A stretch of 64,000 nucleotides of DNA from JBBQXY01 sp051004815 (GCA_051004815.1 JBPCJY010000240.1:12126-76125); one strand, 5' to 3'. Counted from the stretch's first letter, positions 51,255 to 61,170 are shown. The notes: generated by a model from the sequence alone, not told the origin. Numbers and translations: made by a program.

Positions 51255-52223
51255 ATGAGCGAGCAACAAATACAGAGAGTGAAAGTAAAACGATTAGCGC
51301 ATGTTGGATTATGGGCCACAGATGTTGCGGCTCAGGCGCGTTTCTATCGCCAGATACTGGGTTTCGACTTGCGCAACACCTTTGAAAATCCCATGGAGCA
51401 AGAGGTTGAGCTGGAGAATGCCAACGTCTTTCTCTCTCTGGGCGATGAACATCATAGTGTAGGGTTATTTAGCGATACACGTCCCAGCGTTGGCAATGGA
51501 CGTAACCCGTTCCCACGCACCCGGCTACACCACCTGGCTTTTGAGGTTGATACGGATGCTGAGCTCGCGGCCCTGGCCGCTCGCCTGAATCAGTCCGGCC
51601 TGGAACTAACATTGGAAGAGCGTGATGGTGATCCAGAGATGGGCGATACGCTCTGGTTTAATGATCCTGACGGCAACCGTATTGAAATTTCGGTAACCTC
51701 CGATGACCCGCTGGCCCTTTCGCCAAATATTGCCGGTGGACGCAGAGCACAATTCCGCCCGCGTGCCTTGCAGCATGTGGCCCTGCAAACATCTCATTTA
51801 GAGCAGATGGTTGAATTCTATACCGAGTCGCTGGGTTTTGATATATCAGATTGGTTGTTGCGCGAGTGTGTCTGGCTGCGCTGCAACAACGACCATCATA
51901 CGGTGCTGTTGATGCGTGGGAAGATGGATATTGAGCATGTGGGCTACAGTATATTTGATGGCCCGGAGATGCTGAAATGGGCCGATTACCTGAGCCAACG
52001 GCAGACGCCAATTTTGTGGGGGCCAGGTCGGCATGGAGCCGGTCATGACCTCTTCTTGTGTCTGGCCGATACGGAAGGTATTCATATCGAGCTATCGGCT
52101 GAACTCCAACAATACTACGATCACGATGTCACCAACCCGCCGCGGCTCTGGCATACACGAACGATGGCCCATAATCTCTGGGGTAGCATACCAGCATGGA
52201 TGCGCGAAGAAGTTCATGTGTAA
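51255..52223 (+). CDS. VOC family extradiol-type dioxygenase (322 aa)
   Basis: Two tandem glyoxalase/VOC modules: HVGLWATDVAAQARFYRQILGF...LHHLAFEVD...DPDGNRIEI, then LQHVALQTSHLEQMVEFYTESLGF...IEHVGYSIFD...GIHIELS. In the second module His, His and Glu form the metal site as in type I extradiol catechol dioxygenases. It probably opens an aromatic ring. The nearest FAH-type enzyme, another step in such pathways, is about 3.5 kb away and not in an operon with it. Confidence 0.9.
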   Translation: MSEQQIQRVKVKRLAHVGLWATDVAAQARFYRQILGFDLRNTFENPMEQEVELENANVFLSLGDEHHSVGLFSDTRPSVGNGRNPFPRTRLHHLAFEVDTDAELAALAARLNQSGLELTLEERDGDPEMGDTLWFNDPDGNRIEISVTSDDPLALSPNIAGGRRAQFRPRALQHVALQTSHLEQMVEFYTESLGFDISDWLLRECVWLRCNNDHHTVLLMRGKMDIEHVGYSIFDGPEMLKWADYLSQRQTPILWGPGRHGAGHDLFLCLADTEGIHIELSAELQQYYDHDVTNPPRLWHTRTMAHNLWGSIPAWMREEVHV

Positions 52224-52233
52224 TTCTCTCTAC

Positions 52234-54393
52234 CTAGCGCAAGGCCATGACATCCTGAGTTGGTATTTCCTCGTCCTGGGATGATGGTACAATTTGTAGT
52301 TGTTCATCGAGGACGTGCAGGAAGGCACGCACTACCTGGGGATCGAATTGGCTGCCAGCACAGCGTTGCAATTCTACGCGAGCTTGTGCTACAGGCAGGG
52401 GCTCGCGGTATGGTCGCTGTGAGGTCATGGCATCATACGAATCCACCACTGAAAGAATGCGAGCACCCAACGGAATTTTTTCTTGCGCGAGGCCATAAGG
52501 ATAGCCGCAACCGTCCCAACGTTCGTGGTGGGCGACGACAATATGTGAAATCAGTTCAAATCTGCCCCCTGCTTGCACCAATATCCGCCGACCAATATCG
52601 GGATGGAGGCGCATCACGCTCCATTCCTCGTCGGTCAGTGGGCCTGGTTTGTGCAAGATTTCATTTGGAATGTTAATTTTGCCGATATCGTGCAGCAAGG
52701 CTGCTAAGCGAACAAGCTGTATCTCTTCTTCGGAGCGTCCCAGGGCGCGTGCGGTCGCTTCCGCTATGTAGACCATGCGCTGGGCATGCGTACTTGTGCC
52801 GTTGTCATGCACGCGTGCCACGGCAGTCAGGGCTTGTACAGCTATCACATCTGTTGGAGAGATGTTGCCAGGGGCGAGCATGACCGCATCCAGCATGCTT
52901 GCCTCTCCCGCGCTACAGACACGGTTGCGCCCACCGTGTTTGGCGGTATACATGGCACGGTCTGCCGCTGCAAGCAAGGCTTCACGCGTAATGCCATGCG
53001 TGCGATAGAGCGCGATACCAATGCTCGCGGTAACAGGAATGTCGATGCTGGTTTCAGCGGTTTCCCATCTGCATGGCTGCATCTGCAAGGCTGTACGCAA
53101 GCGTTCCGCGATGATCTGCGCCTCATGCAAGTCTACATTTGTGAGGACGATAGCAAATTCTTCTCCACCGTAGCGGCCTACAAAATCATCTACGCGAATA
53201 GCTTGCCGCAGTCGTCTGCCCACCTCACGTAAAATGGTGTCGCCAGCTTGATGCCCCCAGGTATCATTAATGCGCTTGAAATGGTCGATATCAGCAAATA
53301 GGACGGCACAGGAACGCTGGCTGTGTCCGCACACTGCTAATTCCTCTTCGATCTGCTTCATGATTGTACGATGGTTAGGGAGGCTGGTGAGAGGGTCTGT
53401 CGTGGCGAGTGCTTCGAGCCGGGCATGTGCGCTATTAAGTGCTTCATGCTGGCTTTGCAGTTCCTCGTGTAAATGTCGCAGTTCTGCCGCGTTGGTGAGG
53501 GCATCGCGCTGGCTGCGCGTCTCCTCCAGCAGTCCTACAATAGTGTCGAGCATGCCATTGACGGCCTGGGAAACATCGGTAATTTCGTCGCGTCCAATGA
53601 CCGTGAGACGTGTGTTGACCTGGCCCTTCCCTATTGCTTGTACCACGGAACGTAACTGCTGTAAACGGCGTACCATGGTGTTAGAGACAAGCCAGCCGAC
53701 AATTCCTATACCGAGTAGGACACACAGCGCGGCAAATATGGTGGTGTAAAGCAGATTGTTCTCTTCGACGTTTGTCGCATCACCCACCGAGGATACCAGA
53801 TGCGCATCAAAGTCTATCAGTGTTTTCAGCGCATTCAATGCGCCTGCATATTTCAGTTCCGCGTTGGCATATTCTAGCGTGCGTGCTCCCGCGGCGTCGC
53901 CTCTGTCAATGGTGGTTAGCACTTTCTTTTGCACACTAAAGTAAGCAAGCCAGGTAGCGAGGGTATGTGCAAGCAGAGAACGTTGCTCTCCTATCTGTGC
54001 ATAGTGACCAGCCGCGGTAAATAGTGCTGAGAGGTCGGTATGCTGATCGAGGACATCGTGTTGAATGTCGTTTTCGATGATGACGTCATAGTCTTTCGCG
54101 AGTCCCTGAAACGCTGTCTTATCTTCGGTCAGGGTCTCAGGCGTTGTTGTAGCTGAGGCGGCATCACTCACGGTAGCTTGCATGACCGTGTCTACCTCCG
54201 CGAGATAGCCTGTCGCGGTTGTCAACGAGGAGTAGGTATGAATGAGGCCCTGGTAAAACATAGCTTCCTGGGTGAGCAACTGCCTACTTTGTATGCCGAT
54301 GCTACCCAACGCGACGGAGACAATCAATGCCGGAATGAGAAAGCCAAAAGCTAATCTCCTGGCGATAGGTATATTGAGCAGGGGATTCCGCAT
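52234..54393 (-). CDS. Sensor protein with GGDEF and HD-GYP domains (719 aa)
   Basis: Two membrane helices (about 12-35 and 205-230) enclose an external sensor; then HAMP, a coiled coil, a diguanylate cyclase GGDEF domain (RYGGEEF near 405-411, with the RVDD inhibitory site 5 residues earlier) and a C-terminal HD-GYP phosphodiesterase (LLHDIGKINIP near 567, HHERWDGCGYPYG near 625). It should both make and break c-di-GMP. Convergent with the VOC gene. Two opposed catalytic domains imply that a signal switches the balance. Confidence 0.94.
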   Translation of the reverse strand: MRNPLLNIPIARRLAFGFLIPALIVSVALGSIGIQSRQLLTQEAMFYQGLIHTYSSLTTATGYLAEVDTVMQATVSDAASATTTPETLTEDKTAFQGLAKDYDVIIENDIQHDVLDQHTDLSALFTAAGHYAQIGEQRSLLAHTLATWLAYFSVQKKVLTTIDRGDAAGARTLEYANAELKYAGALNALKTLIDFDAHLVSSVGDATNVEENNLLYTTIFAALCVLLGIGIVGWLVSNTMVRRLQQLRSVVQAIGKGQVNTRLTVIGRDEITDVSQAVNGMLDTIVGLLEETRSQRDALTNAAELRHLHEELQSQHEALNSAHARLEALATTDPLTSLPNHRTIMKQIEEELAVCGHSQRSCAVLFADIDHFKRINDTWGHQAGDTILREVGRRLRQAIRVDDFVGRYGGEEFAIVLTNVDLHEAQIIAERLRTALQMQPCRWETAETSIDIPVTASIGIALYRTHGITREALLAAADRAMYTAKHGGRNRVCSAGEASMLDAVMLAPGNISPTDVIAVQALTAVARVHDNGTSTHAQRMVYIAEATARALGRSEEEIQLVRLAALLHDIGKINIPNEILHKPGPLTDEEWSVMRLHPDIGRRILVQAGGRFELISHIVVAHHERWDGCGYPYGLAQEKIPLGARILSVVDSYDAMTSQRPYREPLPVAQARVELQRCAGSQFDPQVVRAFLHVLDEQLQIVPSSQDEEIPTQDVMALR

Positions 54394-54511
54394 GTGCCTT
54401 CTACCTCTCCCTCAAAATAAACTGGTCAGTGGAGGGAAGCAGCTATGCGCTCGTAGTGCAGTGGCTACGCTTCCATCTGTATTAGCACTATCGGCAGGGA
54501 GATAGAATACC

Positions 54512-54543
54512 GTAGGGCTGCAATACATTGATTGCAGCCCTAC
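54512..54543. terminator. 13-bp perfect inverted repeat in GGDEF-cupredoxin gap
   Basis: GTAGGGCTGCAAT, a 6-nt loop and its inverse. It lies 44 bp downstream of the cupredoxin gene stop in minus-strand direction, so it is likely its terminator, or a small palindromic repeat. Confidence 0.45.
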
Positions 54544-54587
54544 CTGTTAGAGGGAAGAGGACAGTCACAAGGGTGACCCAAGCTTGA

Positions 54588-55442
54588 TTAGTTGCCAAGG
54601 ACGAGCACAAAACCTTCCATTGGTAAAGGGTATTCCGAGGCTTTGCCCAGCACGAGCGCACGATAGGTCGAGGGATCGAGATGATCATGGTTGCGGCAAT
54701 AGTAATAATACAGTCCTGGTTTGTTGAAGATCACGGTGATTGAGGCACCTCCTGGTTGATCGTCAGTACCTGCGATCCGATACAAGCCAATATCAGTGGG
54801 ATTGATCGGGGCTGTCCAGCCAGCGGCGAGGCCGATGAAATGTGGATCGGCATCGAAGTTATGCCACGTAACCGAGCCAAATTGGCTGATAGCCACAAAT
54901 TCAAATGTGAACTGGTCGTGATTGAGTGGCACTTGATTGAGGGTAGCAGATGGCAGCCCAACGATGGGACCTTGTACCCAGATAATACCGTCCATCGCCA
55001 ACGGATAGCGTGGAACTCCTTTTTTAGCAGCGACCCGTGAAAACTGTGTATTCCAGAGGCAGAGCGTTTTCTCATAGTAATGGTACAGGCCGGGGTGCGT
55101 GAAGGTGAAACTGACGCGTTTCCCTGCCACCACGGTGAATGAGAACGATTGAGGATTCAGAAAGGTGCTTTTATCCGGTGTCGTGGTGAAGATGTGAGGC
55201 ACGGTATCATCGTTCTGCCACGTCACGGTGGCGTGTAGTGGCACGGGCAAGATAAATGGTTCAAACAAGTCCTGCGCCCGTGGCATGGTTATCGTAGGAA
55301 GCGGTGCTTTTGCGTGTGGTGTTGCTGGAGCAGAATGGGATGTATGGACAGCATAGATAACGGTGCCGAGCGTGACGCCTAACCCTAGCCCGGACAGTAA
55401 AACCACGATGACGATAGCCAGGCGTAAAGGAGTTTTGAGCAT
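54588..55442 (-). CDS. Membrane-anchored protein with two cupredoxin-like domains (284 aa)
   Basis: N-terminal membrane helix (LAIVIVVLLSGLGLGVTLGTVIYA), then two beta-barrel domains. Domain 1: VTWQNDDTVPHIFTT...VSFTFTHPGLYHYYEKTLCLWN. Domain 2: VTWHNFDADPHFIGL...GLYYYYCRNHDHLD. In domain 2 the pattern H, then Y-C-x-x-H resembles the type 1 copper site of plastocyanins. It may carry electrons or store copper outside the membrane. The enzyme partner is not in the neighbourhood. Confidence 0.85.
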   Translation of the reverse strand: MLKTPLRLAIVIVVLLSGLGLGVTLGTVIYAVHTSHSAPATPHAKAPLPTITMPRAQDLFEPFILPVPLHATVTWQNDDTVPHIFTTTPDKSTFLNPQSFSFTVVAGKRVSFTFTHPGLYHYYEKTLCLWNTQFSRVAAKKGVPRYPLAMDGIIWVQGPIVGLPSATLNQVPLNHDQFTFEFVAISQFGSVTWHNFDADPHFIGLAAGWTAPINPTDIGLYRIAGTDDQPGGASITVIFNKPGLYYYYCRNHDHLDPSTYRALVLGKASEYPLPMEGFVLVLGN

Positions 55443-55555
55443 ATGACCTCCCTCTGAGACAATGTCGTATTACAATCAGTATAGCCAGTTGTCTCAAATG
55501 GGGAGAATTAACCAGGGCGTGCCTTTTCATATATTTCAAATAGGATGTAAGCGAA

Positions 55556-55699
55556 CGTGCGTAGGGACAGGGGGCTGACGCGGGGTTGAGTGGGGGCCTG
55601 GTGCCTGTCCGGGTGGGAGTCTGCATCCTTCCCACAGGACGAGGACAAGCACCAGGCCCTCACCTCATCCGCCTCATCCGCCCCTTGTCCCTACGCACG
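55556..55699. repeat. 144-bp palindromic repeat with GTGCGTAGGGACA ends
   Basis: Ends CGTGCGTAGGGACA (55556-55569) and its exact inverse (55686-55699); the arms match further inward with gaps (GGGGGCCTGGTGC and inverse). A partial copy is found at 22882-22953. It is intergenic and has no coding role, consistent with a MITE-like element. Confidence 0.6.
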
Positions 55700-55717
55700 C
55701 CACACCAAGGCCCATCC

Positions 55718-56659
55718 TTACCTGGTGCTTACGATGGTGTTGCGCAATAGGCCAATGCCTTCGATTTCCGTTTCCATGATGTCTCCGGCGTGGAGAAATT
55801 CGGGTGGTTTGCGGGCAAAACCGACGCCGCTGGGGGTGCCGGTGGCGATAATATCACCGGGTTCGAGGGTCATGCCAGTGGAGAGCAAGGCGATAGTCTG
55901 CGCGACCGAGTAGATCATCTGGCTGGTATTGCTCTCTTGCTTGATGACGCCGTTGACTTTCAGGCGGATGGGCAATTGTTGTGGGTCGGGTATTTCGTCG
56001 GTGGTGACAATCCATGGCCCCATGGGGCAATAGCCATCGAGGCTTTTGCCGCGGAAATACTGTTTAAAGCGGAATTGGATGTCACGGGCCGACACGTCGT
56101 TGAGCACGGTATAGCCGAAGACATGGGCGAGGGCATCCTCTTCACGGATATTTTTGCCAACTGTGCCGATGATGACCGCCAGCTCGGCTTCCCAGTCGAT
56201 CTGCTCTGAGACCGCCGGATCAATGACGATCTCGCCGTATGGCCCATTGACCGTGGTCGGGGCTTTGGTGAAAACGGCGGGCGGGTCAGTAGCAACCGTT
56301 GCGATGCCACGAGCCGCGTTAGACTCCTGGGCATGGTCAGCATAGTTTTGGCCCATGCACATAATGTTTTTGCGTGGACGCGGAATAGGGGCGGCGAGTT
56401 GCACGTTGGTGATGCTGTGTACCGCGCCAATCGAGGCGAATGTTTTGACCTCACTAAAAGTACGTCCTGCCGCCTTGTCCAGGATGGCTTGCAGGATAGT
56501 CTGTACTCGTTCGTAGTGTTCGATGAGCTCAAGGAGCGAGTCCGGCCCAATCAACGTCAAGGCGTGGGCGGCTAAATCAACATCAAGAACCGCGTCGTTT
56601 TGCACAATACCCAGGTGTGGTTTAGGGATATCAGTAGTCGCGAAGCTTACAAATCTCAT
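55718..56659 (-). CDS. Fumarylacetoacetate hydrolase family protein (313 aa)
   Basis: The FAH fold: NIMCMGQNYADHAQESN, VFTKAPTTVNGPYGEIVI, DWEAELAVIIGTVGKNI (metal-binding E-x-E), GYTVLNDVSARDIQF, GKSLDGYCPMGPWIV and PGDIIATGTPSGVGFARKPP. These enzymes hydrolyse or decarboxylate beta-diketo acids in aromatic degradation. The pathway is not set by neighbours: aroE follows, 28 bp upstream in coordinate terms on the same strand. Substrate unknown. Confidence 0.93.
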   Translation of the reverse strand: MRFVSFATTDIPKPHLGIVQNDAVLDVDLAAHALTLIGPDSLLELIEHYERVQTILQAILDKAAGRTFSEVKTFASIGAVHSITNVQLAAPIPRPRKNIMCMGQNYADHAQESNAARGIATVATDPPAVFTKAPTTVNGPYGEIVIDPAVSEQIDWEAELAVIIGTVGKNIREEDALAHVFGYTVLNDVSARDIQFRFKQYFRGKSLDGYCPMGPWIVTTDEIPDPQQLPIRLKVNGVIKQESNTSQMIYSVAQTIALLSTGMTLEPGDIIATGTPSGVGFARKPPEFLHAGDIMETEIEGIGLLRNTIVSTR

Positions 56660-56687
56660 AAAACTCTCCTATAAAATAGCACGCTAG

Positions 56688-57575
56688 TTAAAACAGCGTG
56701 GCACGCATCACTTCCAGTGGTGCTGGCTCGCCTGTCCATAGCGTAAAGGCTAACGCGCCCTGATGCAAGAGCATGGATAAGCCATTGACAGCACGTAAGC
56801 CGAGAATACGAGCCTGACAGAGCAATTGCGTCTGCGTTGGATGATAAATCATATCATAGACGAGGGTGTCGGAGGCAAAGCGAGCCAGTATGTCGGCACT
56901 CAGGGGGCTGGCGTTCTCATTATTGGTATTTTCTCCCGCGACATGCATGCCCAGCGGGGTGGCATTGATAATCAGCGAAGATGGATGAGGAATTAAGAAT
57001 TCGGGATCGTTCAGGCAAAAGACCTGGCAATTGCTGCCCTGTTGCACGGCAGCGGCCAGACGTTGTACTCGTTCCAGGGTGCGATTGACAATGATGAGGC
57101 GTTCGACTCCTGCCGAGACAAGTGCAAAGGCCGCGCCGCGTGCCGCGCCACCCGCGCCCAGCATAATAGCGGTATAACCCGCGAAAGAGATATGAGTATC
57201 GTCAAGCTTCTGACCAACGCCCTGCTCTGCCAGCGCGTGTAACAGACCTGGGGCATCGGTGTTGTAGCCATACAGGTACTCGTCGTGATGGACGATGGTA
57301 TTGACCGCGCCGATGCGGGCCGCGAGGGGATCGACCACATCCATGAAAGGCAATACGGCTTCTTTATAAGGGATCGTCACATTCGCCCCCAGATACGCGG
57401 GGGATAGTAGCGAGGCCACACGAGCCGAAAGTTCCTCCGGGTTTGTCTGCCAAAGCTCATAATGGGCAGGAATGGCCAGTGCGTCCAGTGCTGCCTGCTG
57501 TAGACGTGGCGAATAGGAATGGGCAACGGGATTGCCAATGAGTCCAACCCGTAACGTGGTAGCGATTGTGTTCAT
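56688..57575 (-). CDS. aroE: Shikimate dehydrogenase (295 aa)
   Basis: Reduces 3-dehydroshikimate to shikimate with NADPH in chorismate synthesis. Motifs: GLIGNPVAHSYSPRLQQAAL (shikimate binding), GANVTIPYKEAV with the catalytic Lys, GAVNTIVH and GYNTDAPGL with Asn/Asp, and the NADP Rossmann motif LGAGGAARGAAFAL then NRTLERV. The start is the ATG at 57575 with GAGG 8 nt upstream, giving MNTIATTLRVGLIG; the frame is open further upstream. Other shikimate genes are not in the window. Confidence 0.94.
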   Translation of the reverse strand: MNTIATTLRVGLIGNPVAHSYSPRLQQAALDALAIPAHYELWQTNPEELSARVASLLSPAYLGANVTIPYKEAVLPFMDVVDPLAARIGAVNTIVHHDEYLYGYNTDAPGLLHALAEQGVGQKLDDTHISFAGYTAIMLGAGGAARGAAFALVSAGVERLIIVNRTLERVQRLAAAVQQGSNCQVFCLNDPEFLIPHPSSLIINATPLGMHVAGENTNNENASPLSADILARFASDTLVYDMIYHPTQTQLLCQARILGLRAVNGLSMLLHQGALAFTLWTGEPAPLEVMRATLF

Positions 57576-57693
57576 CGTCAGTGCCTCGCTGTACTGTTTC
57601 TTTGTTGTTATATAAAAGCTCTTTTCTCTGGCTTCCATGTGATACTATACACCAGTGAGGTGCTTTTTGCAGCAAGAATGGAGATAATGTCTT

Positions 57694-58515
57694 ATGGCAG
57701 TGCAGCCCCGGTCATCTTCGGCGGTCATGATGTTGCGCGATAGTGCCGCGGGACAAGGTATAGAAGTATTTATGGTGCGGCGTGTCATCCAGAGCGATTT
57801 CATGCCGGATGTCTATGTCTTCCCCGGCGGGTCGGCCTCAGCGGATGATCGTGCCGCGGAACAAGCGGAACAGGTGTGTATGCCGGTCGCCCCGGCGGGA
57901 GCGGACCCAGAAGGTCGCACTCTTTTAGGTAGTGGGGTGAGGTCTGCCGCTATTCGTGAACTTTTCGAGGAGGCTGGTGTGCTGCTGGCCTATCGCGACG
58001 GGCAAATACTGGCTATCAATGATGAGGATATTCCGCGCTTTGCCAGCTACCGCGACGCGTTCAACGAGCGCAAGGGGTCGTTGATAGAGATGGCTCACGC
58101 TGAAAACCTGCGTCTGGCCACTGATCACCTTGGCTATTTCGCGCATTGGATTACGCCGGAGGGCATGCCAAAACGCTTTGATACGCACTTCTTTATCACA
58201 ACAGCCCCGGCAGAGCAACAGGCCGCGCATGATCGTCTCGAGACCAGCGAGGGTCTATGGATTGCCCCTGTCGAAGCCCTGGCACGCAGCGCACGCGGCG
58301 AATTTCCGCTGGTCTTCGCCACTATTTACCAGTTGCGCGAACTGGCGCGTTTTCAAACGGTAGCGGAAGCTCTGAATGCGACGACGACCCAGCATGTAGA
58401 GACGCATATGCCTGTCCTGGTTCAAGAAAACGGGGTTACACGAGTCTACCTGCCCGAAGACGAAGCGGGTCGCTGGATTGTTCCCGAACATATGACGCGG
58501 ACACAGGGCTTGTAG
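57694..58515 (+). CDS. NUDIX hydrolase, NUDT19-like (273 aa)
   Basis: VYVFPGGSASADD is followed, after a long insertion, by RSAAIRELFEEAGVLLAY, the Nudix helix (RE-x2-EE-x-G). The insertion between the first Gly and the helix is typical of the NUDT7/19-like CoA-diphosphatase branch. Probably hydrolyses a CoA or nucleotide derivative. It lies 14 bp upstream of a metallo-beta-lactamase gene of the LACTB2 type, and the pair is likely an operon. Confidence 0.86.
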   Translation: MAVQPRSSSAVMMLRDSAAGQGIEVFMVRRVIQSDFMPDVYVFPGGSASADDRAAEQAEQVCMPVAPAGADPEGRTLLGSGVRSAAIRELFEEAGVLLAYRDGQILAINDEDIPRFASYRDAFNERKGSLIEMAHAENLRLATDHLGYFAHWITPEGMPKRFDTHFFITTAPAEQQAAHDRLETSEGLWIAPVEALARSARGEFPLVFATIYQLRELARFQTVAEALNATTTQHVETHMPVLVQENGVTRVYLPEDEAGRWIVPEHMTRTQGL

Positions 58516-58529
58516 AAAACGAGAGATAA

Positions 58530-59342
58530 ATGATGGATAAGCCATACACGATAATCCTGGCCCCCAATCCCTCGATCATGACGGGGCCGGGTACCAATAC
58601 GATTATTCTGGGTGGTGGGGTCGAGGGCGCAACGCTGATTGATCCAGCCGTTGACGATGCTGCCTATCTTGACGCGGTGATAGAAGAGGGTGCCAGGCGC
58701 GGCGGTATACGCCGCATCCTGATTACGCATGGGCATCATGACCATGTCGATGGCGCAGTCGCTTTGCGTGAGCGTCTGGGTGCCTCCATCTACGCTTTCA
58801 GTCGCCAGGGCGTACCTGTGGCTGATGAAGAGGTTGCCGATGGCACTACTTTTCCCGCTGGCGATGATACTCTTGTCGCTATCCACACGCCCGGCCACCG
58901 CTTCGATCACCTCTGTTACTTGCTGAAAGGGCAAAAAACGCTGTTCGCGGGCGATCTGGTAGCTGGTGTGGGAACGGTAGTGATTATTCCACCGGAGGGT
59001 GATATGCAGGAGTATCTGGGCTCCCTCAATCGCTTGCAAGAGATGGATATCACCGAAATCGTGCCTGCCCATGGGCCAACGATTACCAACCCACAGGCGA
59101 AGCTGGCGGAGTATGTTGCGCACCGGATGCAGCGTGAGCAGCAGGTCCTGGCGGCGTTGGAGGCGCTGCCACGCGGGGTGAAGATACCCGAAATAGTGCC
59201 GTACGTCTATGCAGATGTTGATCCGCGTCTGCATGCCGTCGCGGCCTGGTCGGTTGAGGCCCACCTGCTGAAATTGGAGCGTGAGGGCCTGGCCGAAAAG
59301 CTAGCACCTGACGGTTGGGCGTTGGTGGAACCAACGGCGTAG
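58530..59342 (+). CDS. Metallo-beta-lactamase fold hydrolase, LACTB2-like (270 aa)
   Basis: Zinc-binding HGHHDHVDGAV (H-x-H-x-D-H), then TPGHRFDHLC (His), FAGDLVAG (Asp) and PAHGPTI (final His). The MBL domain covers about 1-200 and is followed by a winged-helix-like C-terminus (VAHRMQREQQVLAALEALPRG), the architecture of LACTB2-type RNA or thioester hydrolases. The substrate is unknown. Two consecutive ATG codons are present at 58530 and 58533. Confidence 0.9.
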   Translation: MMDKPYTIILAPNPSIMTGPGTNTIILGGGVEGATLIDPAVDDAAYLDAVIEEGARRGGIRRILITHGHHDHVDGAVALRERLGASIYAFSRQGVPVADEEVADGTTFPAGDDTLVAIHTPGHRFDHLCYLLKGQKTLFAGDLVAGVGTVVIIPPEGDMQEYLGSLNRLQEMDITEIVPAHGPTITNPQAKLAEYVAHRMQREQQVLAALEALPRGVKIPEIVPYVYADVDPRLHAVAAWSVEAHLLKLEREGLAEKLAPDGWALVEPTA

Positions 59343-59345
59343 GGG

Positions 59346-61073
59346 CTACCTTTTTATCAACAACCCCAACGCGGTGATACCGGCCAGTGCCAGGCAGAAC
59401 CAGCCGGGGGTGGGTTGGTGCTCGATGGTCAGGACGATGCCACCGGCGATCTCGGCGAGGAACACTGCCACCCAGGCCAGACTGCCCAGACCGGAAGAAC
59501 CCTCTTCGTTGCGTCTATCTCTGCCGCGCCCGCGTCCATGGCGTGCTCTGCCGCTGCGCGAGCTGTCGGCTAGCTTGACTTCGATCTGTCCTGTCTCTAG
59601 CTTGGTGATGATCTGTTCCAGGGAACGTGGCAGATTGAGCAGGATACGGCCAGATTCCAATACTTGGGCCAAGACCTGTTGGATGGTCTGCCCCGCGCCT
59701 TCCGCGTCCAAACCCAGGAACTTGCGGGCGTAGGGGGTAGCAACCTCAACGAAATTAAATTCGGGCGAGAGTCCGGTTGAGACGCCAACGAGCGTACCAA
59801 CGGCACGACCGGTAAAGGCGAATTGGGCGGGAACCTTGAATGGCTGTCCGTAGATGAGATTCTCTACATCGCGTGCTACTTCCGGCATCTCCAGGTCGCG
59901 GGCATCGCCCAGGGTCATACCGTAATATTGTTCCATCATCAGGCCCATGCCGCGTTCGATAGCCGCCATATTCGCCCCTTCACCGATAAAGCCCAGGCGA
60001 GCTAGTGCTGTGACGAGGGCGTGTGAGTCGCGCGTCACAAAACTCAAGAACAGGTCTTTGAGCGTTTTCTTCATATTTTTCGTGAGCGTACCCACCATGC
60101 CAAAATCGACAAAGGCTATCACGGGTGCGGTTTTGACTCCATCCAGTTTGTCTAATTTGTTCGCCGGTAGGACGAAGATATTGCCGGGATGGGGATCGGC
60201 GTGAAAGAAACCGGCGGCGAAGAACTGGTAGAAGTAGGCACTGACCGTGCGTTTGGCAACCTCCAGGCGACTGATCCCCTCAGCTTCCAGGGTGGCATAG
60301 TCATTGATCTTGATGCCATCAATCCACTCTAGCACTAGCAGGCGTCTTGAGGTATAATCCTCGTAGACGCTCGGTATATAGATGTTTGGATCGTCTTTGA
60401 ACATTTCCTTGAACCGTTTGGCGTTAGCAGCTTCGGTCACATAATCAATTTCTTCATAGACGGTACGTTTAAATTCCTGGTAGACGCCCATGAGGTCGAT
60501 AAATTCACCCGTATCGACGAAACGGTTAATGACCCAGATGACGAACTTGAGGGTGCTCAAGTCCATGCGTACCAGTTGATCTATGTTTGGTCGCTGAATC
60601 TTGACGGCGACCTCCGCGCCTGTCGAGGCAAGCACAGCTTTATGAACCTGCCCAAGTGAAGCTGCCGCCGTGCATTTACGTTCCAGCACGCTAAATACCT
60701 GTTCAACGGGCTTCCCTAGCTCGGTTTCAATGACGGAGACGACGTGGCTGAATGGGGCAGGCGGTACTTCGTCTTGCAGAGAACTAAGGGCTTCCAGAGC
60801 CTGTTCAGGCAGCAGATCAGCGCGCGAACTGAGAAACTGCCCAAGCTTTATCATCAAGACGCCAAGTTTCACCGCGGTGATGCGGAAGGCGACCAGCACC
60901 TTGACCAGTACCTCGACGTTGGGTCGCACTTCGTAGTTGCCGCGCTCACGAGCGCGTATCACCCGGCGGCGTTCGCGGTAGATCACCCAGAGCGTCCAAA
61001 GTAAGAGGCGCGATACCCGCAGGAATCGCACCGTTTGTGTAAATCTATTTAAGCGTGGTGTTTTTGTACTCAT
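59346..61073 (-). CDS. UbiB/ABC1/ADCK family atypical kinase (575 aa)
   Basis: An ancient kinase-like family linked to isoprenoid quinone or lipid metabolism. The A-rich loop is AAASLGQVHKAVL, the lysine is in AEVAVKIQRPNI, the catalytic part is FFHADPHPGNIFVLP (about 289) and the metal-binding VDFGMVG. The C-terminal 50 residues form two membrane helices (LAWVAVFLAEIAGGIVLTI and GWFCLALAGITALGLL), anchoring it in the membrane. The stop lies 4 bp after the MBL gene stop, which is convergent. Confidence 0.94.
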   Translation of the reverse strand: MSTKTPRLNRFTQTVRFLRVSRLLLWTLWVIYRERRRVIRARERGNYEVRPNVEVLVKVLVAFRITAVKLGVLMIKLGQFLSSRADLLPEQALEALSSLQDEVPPAPFSHVVSVIETELGKPVEQVFSVLERKCTAAASLGQVHKAVLASTGAEVAVKIQRPNIDQLVRMDLSTLKFVIWVINRFVDTGEFIDLMGVYQEFKRTVYEEIDYVTEAANAKRFKEMFKDDPNIYIPSVYEDYTSRRLLVLEWIDGIKINDYATLEAEGISRLEVAKRTVSAYFYQFFAAGFFHADPHPGNIFVLPANKLDKLDGVKTAPVIAFVDFGMVGTLTKNMKKTLKDLFLSFVTRDSHALVTALARLGFIGEGANMAAIERGMGLMMEQYYGMTLGDARDLEMPEVARDVENLIYGQPFKVPAQFAFTGRAVGTLVGVSTGLSPEFNFVEVATPYARKFLGLDAEGAGQTIQQVLAQVLESGRILLNLPRSLEQIITKLETGQIEVKLADSSRSGRARHGRGRGRDRRNEEGSSGLGSLAWVAVFLAEIAGGIVLTIEHQPTPGWFCLALAGITALGLLIKR

Positions 61074-61170
61074 TTCAGAACCTTTCGTTAGCTATACCAT
61101 AGCATAACACATGTACGTTGTAACCAGCGAAAGGTTTTGAGTGTTAGAGTAGCAATCTTAGGAGGTTCCT

